From an uncultured Sphingomonadales bacterium (GTDB lineage Bacteria; Pseudomonadota; Alphaproteobacteria; Sphingomonadales; Sphingomonadaceae): a stretch of DNA of 19,959 nucleotides. Within the stretch, counting starts at the first letter, position 1. Each line of letters starts with the position of its first letter. A model generated the notes under the pieces. It was not told where the DNA came from and ran no database searches. It was given only the letters and a program-made list of their open reading frames with translations. The position numbers were made by a program, and so were the translations under genes. The stretch covers positions 1 to 19,959 of the forward strand of contig CAJBSR010000490.1 of assembly GCA_903958285.1 (NCBI GenBank). Direction: 5' to 3'. Positions 14,241-19,959 of the stretch are shown in pieces.

Positions 14241-15467
14241 ATGGGCAAGCTTACGGCGGTGGCGGTCAAAGCGGCTTTGGCGATTCCCGGCACTTATCAA
14301 GACGGGGAAGGGCTGTTTCTAAAAGTAGATAAGCGGGGTGGCGCTTATTGGATGTTGCGCCTCCAGCGCGACGGCAAACGGCAGGATATTGGTCTGGGCA
14401 GTGCCAAACTGCTGCCGATTGCAGAGGCCCGACAGAAGGCCAGCGGGGTTCGCAGGGCAATCAAGATCGACCGTCGTGACGTTTTAGCCGAGAAGAAGGA
14501 CGAAGCGGCCGCAAAAGTGACCTTCCAAGTTGCCGCCCGTCAATATCATATGGAGAACGAGGCGGGCTGGAAAAGCACCCTCTATGCGCGCCAATGGCTT
14601 GCCAGCTTAGAAAACTACGCCTTCCCCAAACTAGGCAATATAGCGGCTGGGGCAATAACTGCCGCTGATATCATCACAGTGCTGACGCCTATCTGGCAGG
14701 AAATTCCCGAAACCGCCCGTCAGGTGCGCAACCGGATTTGCGCTGTGCTTGATTTTGCACATGCCAAGGGCTGGCGTTCCCGCGAAGCACCATCGGGCAA
14801 TGGCAGTCTGAAAGCGGGACGGGGTCTGCCTCGGCAGGTGAAGGCGCGGGAAAATCGCAAAGCAATGCCGTATGTCGCCTTGCCCGGTTTTATCACCGCA
14901 TTGCGTCGCAAGCCCTCCTATGGCCGGTTGGCGCTGGAACTTCTCATCTTGACCGGCGCTCGCTCGCAAGAGATCCGGTTGGCAACTTGGGAAGAATTTG
15001 ACCTTGAAGGTCGAATGTGGGCAGTGCCCGCCGATCATATGAAGCGGGGCAAGGCGCACATCGTTCCCCTGTCTGAGGCTGCCTTGGCTGTGCTCGCGAA
15101 GGCGGACGCCTTGAGACTAACGGGAACGGACGTCGTCTTCCCCGGTGCGACTGGCAAACCGATGTCAGACATGACGTTGCTGAAGGTGCTGCGTGATATG
15201 GCCGAACCGTTTCACGTTCACGGTTTCCGCTCCACATTTACGGATTGGGCCGCCAATGAAGGCTTCCCCGATGCCGTTGTAGAGGCAGCGCTGGCGCACA
15301 AGACCCCCGACGCTGTGCAGGCGGCCTATCGCCGAACGACTTATCTAGGCACTCAGGGCCAGCCTGGCGCTCGCGTGCAACTCATGGAAACTTGGGGTCG
15401 CTATTGCGCGAGCGGTTTGGTCTGCAAGGACAATGTGGCGCCGATGCTCGGCACGAAGACGGGATAG
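14241..15467 (+). CDS. P4-type tyrosine integrase
   Basis: This 408-residue site-specific recombinase begins with the DUF4102 arm-binding domain (LTAVAVKAAL, then DGEGLFLKVDKRGGAYWMLRLQRDGKRQDIGLG at about 22-53). A central SAM-like core-binding domain follows, then the catalytic domain with Arg in LTGARSQEIR, His-x-x-Arg in HGFRSTF, His in ALAHKT and the probable nucleophile Tyr in QAAYRR. All catalytic positions appear intact. It is oriented away from the adjacent tRNA-Tyr gene, the usual layout for an island integrated at the tRNA 3' end. AAGAGG touches the ATG and a better GGAGG lies about 21 nt upstream, separated by the third GTGGGGGTA repeat, so translation initiation is unusual and may be blocked when integrase occupies the repeat. 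Confidence 0.93.
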   Translation: MGKLTAVAVKAALAIPGTYQDGEGLFLKVDKRGGAYWMLRLQRDGKRQDIGLGSAKLLPIAEARQKASGVRRAIKIDRRDVLAEKKDEAAAKVTFQVAARQYHMENEAGWKSTLYARQWLASLENYAFPKLGNIAAGAITAADIITVLTPIWQEIPETARQVRNRICAVLDFAHAKGWRSREAPSGNGSLKAGRGLPRQVKARENRKAMPYVALPGFITALRRKPSYGRLALELLILTGARSQEIRLATWEEFDLEGRMWAVPADHMKRGKAHIVPLSEAALAVLAKADALRLTGTDVVFPGATGKPMSDMTLLKVLRDMAEPFHVHGFRSTFTDWAANEGFPDAVVEAALAHKTPDAVQAAYRRTTYLGTQGQPGARVQLMETWGRYCASGLVCKDNVAPMLGTKTG

Positions 15468-15490
15468 CTTGGCAAAGCAGAATGCCAAGC
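15467..15490. terminator. Stem-loop between convergent recombinase genes
   Basis: GCTTGGCA at 15467-15474 and TGCCAAGC at 15483-15490 form a perfect 8-bp stem with an 8-nt loop. It begins in the stop codon of the P4-type integrase gene and ends 3 nt before the stop of the opposing recombinase gene. No T-run follows on either strand, so it may be a weak bidirectional terminator or an RNA end-protecting hairpin. Confidence 0.45.
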
Positions 15491-15493
15491 GCC

Positions 15494-16618
15494 TTAGCCT
15501 AATCCTTGGTCTGGTAAATTCTGCATGGCGGCCAGAACTTGCGCCACGAGGACCGGATCAACTGGCGGAGACTGTTTGCTCGCCATGGACTTCTGGCCGC
15601 CCATGCCCCGGATCAATTCTGCCTGACGGTGCGGGGCTACTGTACCGTAGCTGGTAAGCGTTGTCATCACGCGCTCGTGTCCAAGGTTTTGCGACCACGC
15701 CTTGAAGGCTTCGATTGTCGGGCAAACCTGTTCACCGAACTGAACCAGTGTATCGCGGAACGAATGTGGGTTGAAATAGGGCAGGCCAGCCTTTTCAAAC
15801 GCCTTGCGGAATATACCTCGGATTGGTCCAGCCCCTTGCCAGCACTCATCACGGCGCAAGCCGACAGGTATGAAGCCTCCGTTTTCGCCGAGACCAATCT
15901 GCGTCGGCGGGAACAGTGGATCGTCGTCTCCCCAAAGCATGTTGGTGCGAAGGTATTGGCACCACTCCTGCACGATCCTAAGAGCATCGCCGCCAACTGG
16001 GAAAAACCAAGTGGTGAACGTCTTGCTGCCCTTAGTCTTCACGTCGCGGGCATCTTGATCGACACGACCCTGAGCAAGATCAACGTGCTTCAGCCGGAAC
16101 GATGCCAGCGCCCCATCCCGCGCGCCGGTCAGAAGAGCGAAAGCCACCAACGCCCGGTTGCGCTTTTCAATGGGGGTGCCGATGGGCATGGTGGCGATAA
16201 CGTGGTGGACTTGGTCCAGTGAGGGAAACGACTTCTGACGTCCTGCTTTGGCAATTCGCACGTCCTTTTCTGCAAGGTTGAAATAGTCGGCATCAGCATA
16301 GGACAGGCGAGATTTGTAGCCGGGCTGCCCCGCCAGCCAGATAAAGAACGCGCGAAGTGCGGACAGGGTCGAATGCACCGTCGCCCGGCTCAGCGGCTTG
16401 CCTGTGCGCAGAGCCAGTTGCTTATCCAGCTTCTGCTTAAAGGCGACAGCCTGCGCCCTGTGAAAAGTCTTGAAATCTTTGTGGCCGTTCGCCTCCTCGA
16501 AGCGCGCAAGCGCCTTTGCAACGGCATCGATTGACCCTTCATCTCGGCGTTGCGCTTCCTTGAGATATATGAAGTATTCGCGCTTGATCCGAGCGTTCGC
16601 GGCATTGTGTTTTGCCAT
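15494..16618 (-). CDS. Second tyrosine recombinase (phage integrase family)
   Basis: The protein has 374 residues and is not closely similar to the neighbouring P4-type integrase. An N-terminal SAM-like DNA-binding domain (about 15-110) precedes the catalytic domain: Arg167 in LTGARDGA, a likely Lys at 195-198, His285-x-x-Arg288 in NPHSFRDT, His314 in NLGHERVM and nucleophile Tyr324 in LTSYGTV. The complete set suggests an active enzyme. It is the last gene of a leftward module in which an excisionase-like protein and an HTH/Cys4 protein come first; the gap to the preceding gene is only 3 bp. It faces the P4-type integrase tail to tail. It could belong to a separate element inserted inside the first, or be a cargo recombinase for another site. 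Confidence 0.92.
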   Translation of the reverse strand: MAKHNAANARIKREYFIYLKEAQRRDEGSIDAVAKALARFEEANGHKDFKTFHRAQAVAFKQKLDKQLALRTGKPLSRATVHSTLSALRAFFIWLAGQPGYKSRLSYADADYFNLAEKDVRIAKAGRQKSFPSLDQVHHVIATMPIGTPIEKRNRALVAFALLTGARDGALASFRLKHVDLAQGRVDQDARDVKTKGSKTFTTWFFPVGGDALRIVQEWCQYLRTNMLWGDDDPLFPPTQIGLGENGGFIPVGLRRDECWQGAGPIRGIFRKAFEKAGLPYFNPHSFRDTLVQFGEQVCPTIEAFKAWSQNLGHERVMTTLTSYGTVAPHRQAELIRGMGGQKSMASKQSPPVDPVLVAQVLAAMQNLPDQGLG

Positions 16619-16621
16619 GGT

Positions 16622-17101
16622 CTATTGGTCCTTTCGATTGTCACAATTCAGGGAAGCGGCGGGGCGCTCATATATGCGTGACCCGGCCTCCCTAATTTGG
16701 ACGTTCAGATTGGGCATGATTGCGCCGATTACGTCCAAACGGGCGCGGCGATGCATCATGGTGCCACACCCTTCGCAAAGGGCGGTCAGGTTGCCTGTGG
16801 TGGCATTCTGGTGGGTGGCTTCGACCATTCCCAAGGCAGGCGCGCGCGGTCGGCGGCATTTGAAGCAATATAGCGTGCCGGGCGGACAGGGGCGCTTTGC
16901 TAACTTGCGCTTGCTTTCCAGATATGCGCGAAGTTCATGGCCTAAAATTAGCATAGGTCGGGACTGGTCAATGGTCGGTAGGCCGTCGTTGATCCAGCCG
17001 CGCACGGAATTCTTGTGCACGCCAAGCGTGCGGGCTACCTCTTCGACACTATAGGGCCGATGCAGCTTAATGAGGCGCGGGTTGATCCGGCGGGCGGGCA
17101 T
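16622..17101 (-). CDS. HTH protein fused to a Cys4/HNH-like zinc module
   Basis: The protein has 159 residues. Residues 17-43 (YSVEEVARTLGVHKNSVRGWINDGL) form a MerR/excisionase-like helix-turn-helix, continued by a short wing to about 65. A second part carries Cys79-x2-Cys82, His97, Asn104, Cys109-x2-Cys112 and His117; the stretch NLTALCEGCGTMMHRR recalls the Asn-x3-Leu-Cys-x2-Cys-His part of HNH nucleases, but whether a full catalytic site exists is unclear. It might be a recombination directionality factor, a regulator of the recombinase, or a nuclease. It is coupled to the downstream recombinase gene (3 bp apart) and follows the excisionase-like gene by 18 bp, so the three genes are probably one transcript. 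Confidence 0.75.
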   Translation of the reverse strand: MPARRINPRLIKLHRPYSVEEVARTLGVHKNSVRGWINDGLPTIDQSRPMLILGHELRAYLESKRKLAKRPCPPGTLYCFKCRRPRAPALGMVEATHQNATTGNLTALCEGCGTMMHRRARLDVIGAIMPNLNVQIREAGSRIYERPAASLNCDNRKDQ

Positions 17102-17119
17102 GAGTGTTGCGCCTGCCGC

Positions 17120-17311
17120 TTATTCGGCATCACATTGGCGGAGATGCGGTGCCTCACCAGCTAGCGCCTTGATTGAGGTAATTTTGACTAGGGTGCGGCG
17201 GCCAATTTTGACTGTTTCCAGTTTGCCCGCGTCTATGAGGCGATATGCTGTTGTTCGACCAATGCCGAGTGCGCGCTGCGCATCGGTGATTGAGGCAAGA
17301 TAAGGTTCCAT
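17120..17311 (-). CDS. Excisionase-like helix-turn-helix protein
   Basis: This 63-residue protein is almost entirely one winged HTH of the excisionase/AlpA type: ITDAQRALGIGRTTAYRLIDAGKLETVKIGRRTLVKITSIKALAG. Helix-turn-helix residues lie at about 9-29, followed by the IGRRTLV wing. A ribosome site GCGGAGAAG stands 5 nt before the ATG. As first gene of the leftward recombinase module it is likely to steer the recombinase toward excision and to regulate the module, possibly through the inverted repeat just upstream; both are inferences from family and position. Confidence 0.82.
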   Translation of the reverse strand: MEPYLASITDAQRALGIGRTTAYRLIDAGKLETVKIGRRTLVKITSIKALAGEAPHLRQCDAE

Positions 17312-17327
17312 GTGCTTCTCCGCTTAC

Positions 17328-17387
17328 GACAGCACTGCGCTGTCGAAGAACGGCGGGACATATGAACGCACATTGGCGGACTGGCAA
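17328..17387 (-). promoter_or_regulatory. Candidate promoter and operator of the recombinase module
   Basis: On the minus strand TTGCCA (17387-17382) and CATATG (17364-17359) are spaced by 17 nt and could be -35 and -10 hexamers. Immediately downstream GACAGC-5 nt-GCTGTC (17344-17328) is a perfect 6-bp inverted repeat lying 16 nt before the excisionase-like ATG. This looks like an autoregulated promoter, but short matches of this kind arise by chance. Confidence 0.35.
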
Positions 17388-17412
17388 AGTGATCTGACAA
17401 AAATCAAACGTA

Positions 17413-17667
17413 TCAGGAATTCTGGGCTTTCCTGTATAAGGCCCACCATGAAGCCACCGCCCTTGGTGTGACTTCAATCCCATATTTCCAATCAACGTAT
17501 TGGACGTGGTGGTCGATTATCACGTCCCGTATCCCATAGGGACGAACATGACCGTCGTAACAAAATTCAAGCCAATCACGCTCACACGCGGCGCCCACCT
17601 GCAAACGCTGTTTCAACGGCAGCGCAGGTGGGCGCCCAGCTCCGCGTCTTGGACCACCGCGCGGCAT
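17413..17667 (-). CDS. Small hypothetical mobile-element protein
   Basis: The protein has 84 residues. The first part, MPRGGPRRGAGRPP, is the basic Gly/Pro/Arg N-terminus often seen in phage and island proteins such as terminase small subunits. The rest (residues 24-84) contains many aromatic residues (RDWLEFCYDGHVRPYG, HHVQYVDWKYGIEV, SWWALYRKAQ) and no motif that I recognise. No clear ribosome site precedes the ATG. It lies upstream of the excisionase-like gene in the same direction, with a 101-bp gap. An open frame on the other strand (17500-17820) covers the same bases but has a less natural composition. A 13-bp perfect inverted repeat falls within its N-terminal coding part. Confidence 0.5.
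   Translation of the reverse strand: MPRGGPRRGAGRPPALPLKQRLQVGAACERDWLEFCYDGHVRPYGIRDVIIDHHVQYVDWKYGIEVTPRAVASWWALYRKAQNS
17590..17636. repeat. 13-bp perfect inverted repeat
   Basis: GGCGCCCACCTGC at 17590-17602 is exactly complementary to GCAGGTGGGCGCC at 17624-17636, leaving a 21-nt loop that itself contains CGCTG/CAGCG. It lies in the coding region of the small hypothetical protein. It could be a strong RNA hairpin, a recombination site or a terminator-like structure. Confidence 0.6.
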
Positions 17668-18031
17668 TATGCTGTGGCGGCGACAGCGTTAGACGCGGAG
17701 TGGTCATTAACACATCCGGGCATGCATGCCTCGGAGGTTGGTTGTCGCGCGTTTCGGGGACAGCCGTCATCTGACTGTCTATGGCTACTTTTCGCGCGGG
17801 TGTTTTGCCTGAAGCCCTGAATATCCAAAAGCAAGTCCCCCGAACATTGCACGCAGAGCATTAGCTTTAGACGGATGCGCCGCCAAGCGGTGAACAGTCC
17901 CAGTCATTCACTGGCCTGCTCAAATGTCACCCGAGCATCTGGATATCGGCCAAGTTTAGGGTTGGGTGTGCGACTGAGCCGAGCGGCATAACTTGCACCG
18001 CGGCACTCTTAGGCGGACATCAATCCTTAGT
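17668..18031. other. Stretch without a convincing gene
   Basis: This 364-bp segment lies between the mobile-element genes and the TPR-sulfotransferase gene. I see no RNA gene, no second copy of the tRNA-Tyr end and no IS terminus. The only coding candidate is a 40-codon minus-strand frame at 17785-17907 (reported as a finding). It may contain the right border of the island, but nothing visible proves it. Confidence 0.5.
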
Positions 18032-19807
18032 TTATACTCGTCGACGCCCCCAATCCTTTAACACTCCCGCCGCATCCAGTTCAGCGATCAGCGGCTGTAA
18101 CTCATCTTTGTATGCGACCCAGCGGCCAAGGCCACTTGCATTGACTGGTTGCTTGACCTGTGAACGGCTGACCGTTCGCGCGCGGCTCTCTGTTTCGTAA
18201 AAACGCTCGCAATTTGCATCAGGGGGTAAGTCCAAATGGGCCAATACGCATTCAAGCGTGCCGTTAAAATTGTCGACCCAGTCTGAAAGGCGCACCTCAA
18301 GAATGCGCCCCGGCAGAACAGACTTCCAGTGCTCCATCAGCCTTAACTGCTGGGCAATCGTCCAACCCATATCCGCCAGATCATGCGCATACCCGTGATA
18401 GCCATGAAACCTAAACGTAAAGATCGAAAGGCCAATGTCCCTAGGGTCCCGGAGGCAATGGATGAACTTTGCTTTGGGAAACAAGCGCGCGGCCAGCCCG
18501 ACATAGAGATAATTGCCCGGCATTTTATCGATGATACGCGTTTTGTCAGGGGCCAGAGCATGAAGGTTTGCTAGATAAGTCGCTGCTATCTCATCCAGCG
18601 CCTCACGTTCTAGACCAGAAATCGCCTCAGGGTCGCCCAACCGCTGCGCCAATTGGCCAAGATTAGAGCGCTCTCCTGCGCCGTAGACTTGATGATGCGC
18701 AGCGACGATTTGTTCGCACAACGTTGTACCAGATCGCGGCATGCCGATAATGAACACAGGTGCAGTGTCGCCATTGCTGGCAATCGATGACTGTTCAAAT
18801 CGGCTTTTGGGAAACGCCTTTATGCTCGCTTCGACAAAGGCAAGATGCTCCTCGCGCGAAAATGGTTGTACCTGTTTCAGGAGCGCATGTCCTTTTAACC
18901 ATTGAGAGAAGGCACGGCTTGGCTCATTCAGTCCGGACCAGAACTTGGCCAAATCATAATATGCCATGACCTGGTGCTCCGGTACGCCGTCAGGCCCCAT
19001 CTCGCCGATGGATTCCTCCATTGCATCGGCGAGTGTTGCGGCACCGTTTAAATCTCCCACGGACTGCGCGAGTACGATGCGGCGCCAGAGATACAGAGGA
19101 CGTATCTCAGGCGGAATAGGTCCAAGCGCATCAAATTCTTGCAATACCGCTTGCCCTTCTGCGAGACGATTTTGCACCAAGAGCGCGATGGATTTCTGCA
19201 AAAGCCAATGGCGGCGCGGCTGTAATTCTTCTGGCAATTCGGGGGCAGCGTCCAATATCGCCAGTGCCTCTGCCGGACGTTCCTCGTTGATCAGGTCAGC
19301 AACCAGATTAAGCCGGGCGGCAACATTGTCCGGCTCTGCATCAAGTGTCTTTTGCAGAAGATTTTCTGCGCCCTCATGCTCGCCTGAGATGCGCATCAGT
19401 GCACCCAAATTGGCAGCAGCGGCTTGATTGCCTGGGGCATGACGCAATGCTTCACGCATGGCATTTTTTGCGTGTTCGATGTTCCCGAGACGATAGCGGG
19501 TGAGTCCAAAGTTTATCCATGCGTCAGGCCATGTCGGGGCCTTCTGAATTGCGTCTTTAAACGCCTGGTCGGCTTGGAGGAGGTCTCCCTGGGCAAGGAA
19601 CACTTCCCCTGCGGCATAATCCGCTTCCGGGCGCTCGGGATCTGATTGGCGGGCTGCGTTAGCCTCTACAAGAGCATCCTCTAGGCGGCCGTCACTTAGA
19701 AGCTTGGAGCAGGTTTGGAGATGGACCATAAAAGGATCGGGGGTAGACGGCGTTTTGGTTTCGTCCATTGACGCAATGCCATTCGATTGATTGGTGTCGG
19801 ATGCCAT
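18032..19807 (-). CDS. Tetratricopeptide-repeat sulfotransferase family protein
   Basis: The protein has 591 residues. Residues about 27-330 are helical repeats of TPR type (for example DALVEANAARQSDPERPEADYAAGEVFLAQGD as a first unit, then GNIEHAKNAMREALRHAPGNQAAAANLGAL). Residues 350-585 are a sulfotransferase domain with the 5'-phosphosulfate loop VFIIGMPRSGTTLCEQI (GMPRSGTT at 355-362) and the 3'-phosphate motif CLRDPRDIGLSIF. It would move sulfate from PAPS to an unknown acceptor, or act on protein partners bound by the TPRs. No signal peptide or membrane segment is seen, unlike the Golgi-type relatives. AGGAC 9 nt before the ATG supports the start. Such TPR-sulfotransferases are frequent in sphingomonads; whether this copy is island cargo or resident chromosome is unresolved. 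Confidence 0.92.
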   Translation of the reverse strand: MASDTNQSNGIASMDETKTPSTPDPFMVHLQTCSKLLSDGRLEDALVEANAARQSDPERPEADYAAGEVFLAQGDLLQADQAFKDAIQKAPTWPDAWINFGLTRYRLGNIEHAKNAMREALRHAPGNQAAAANLGALMRISGEHEGAENLLQKTLDAEPDNVAARLNLVADLINEERPAEALAILDAAPELPEELQPRRHWLLQKSIALLVQNRLAEGQAVLQEFDALGPIPPEIRPLYLWRRIVLAQSVGDLNGAATLADAMEESIGEMGPDGVPEHQVMAYYDLAKFWSGLNEPSRAFSQWLKGHALLKQVQPFSREEHLAFVEASIKAFPKSRFEQSSIASNGDTAPVFIIGMPRSGTTLCEQIVAAHHQVYGAGERSNLGQLAQRLGDPEAISGLEREALDEIAATYLANLHALAPDKTRIIDKMPGNYLYVGLAARLFPKAKFIHCLRDPRDIGLSIFTFRFHGYHGYAHDLADMGWTIAQQLRLMEHWKSVLPGRILEVRLSDWVDNFNGTLECVLAHLDLPPDANCERFYETESRARTVSRSQVKQPVNASGLGRWVAYKDELQPLIAELDAAGVLKDWGRRRV

Positions 19808-19959
19808 TTAAATTGTCCTATTCCCGGCATTTGGCGAAGTAGCTAAATGCGCTCATCTATTGCTGATCAAATACCTCCGACCATGGAAGTGTCGAGAGTT
19901 TAACTTGTCATTCATCGATCGGGGCGACCGCTCGGGTATCATTAAACATCACAGGGAAA
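19808..19959. other. Upstream region of the TPR-sulfotransferase gene
   Basis: This 152-bp stretch runs to the window end. It is AT-richer than the catabolic region and presumably holds the promoter of the leftward sulfotransferase gene, but no clear hexamers, operator copy or gene end could be recognised. Confidence 0.4.

Noticed and set aside
15539..16222. A 227-codon plus-strand frame.
   Set aside because: It is antisense to the second tyrosine recombinase, which carries the complete catalytic set.
17500..17820. A 106-codon plus-strand frame over the small island gene.
   Set aside because: It has no motif and no ribosome site, and the opposite frame has the recognisable island-type basic N-terminus.
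14044..18031. A second copy of the tRNA-Tyr 3' end marking attR.
   Set aside because: Reading this range by eye gave no repeat of GGTTCGAATCC or CCTGTCCACCA, so no attachment-site pair is claimed.

Overview
The window looks like chromosomal DNA of an alphaproteobacterium, most probably a sphingomonad. The reasons are the protein flavour of the acyl-CoA genes, the GPH-type transporter, the two repeat families CTGAGCYTGTCGAAG and GTCATSCTGAACTT, and the TPR-sulfotransferase. This is a judgement from memory of such genomes, not a database result.

Positions 1-13882 form a dense acyl-CoA catabolic region. Leftward run A (1600 to beyond 1) is an SDR followed by a GPH-family transporter cut by the window edge. 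Rightward run B (1754-6394) is a pair of different acyl-CoA dehydrogenases, an SDR, a beta-lactamase-fold serine hydrolase and a small four-helix membrane protein. Leftward run C (7220-6391) is two hotdog thioesterases. Rightward run D (7349-10334) is an acyl-CoA synthetase, a DsbA/kappa-GST-fold isomerase-like protein and a crotonase. Leftward run E (13108-10541) is a thiolase, a type II 3-hydroxyacyl-CoA dehydrogenase-like SDR and a third hotdog thioesterase. A nitroreductase (13217-13882) is divergent from run E. Together they give acid activation, alpha-beta dehydrogenation, hydration, oxidation, thiolysis and CoA-ester hydrolysis, i.e. a beta-oxidation type pathway. The substrate cannot be read from the sequence. 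No transcription regulator for it lies in the window.

Each of the three divergent spacers in this region (1601-1753, 7221-7348, 13109-13216) holds one 16-bp imperfect palindrome, consensus TTGACGTTAACGTAAA. Each copy ends 42-44 nt before the rightward start codon. This is the strongest unannotated signal in the window and suggests that one regulator controls all the divergent units.

Positions 13958-14043 encode tRNA-Tyr(GUA). To its right is mobile DNA: a P4-type tyrosine integrase preceded by several GTGGGGGTA-type repeats. Facing it tail to tail is a second, unrelated tyrosine recombinase in a leftward three-gene module (excisionase-like HTH, HTH plus Cys4/HNH-like protein, recombinase), then a small unknown protein. 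No second copy of the tRNA end was found, so the right end of the element is not defined.

Positions 17668-18031 contain no convincing gene. Positions 18032-19807 encode a leftward TPR-sulfotransferase, and 19808-19959 is upstream sequence with nothing recognised.
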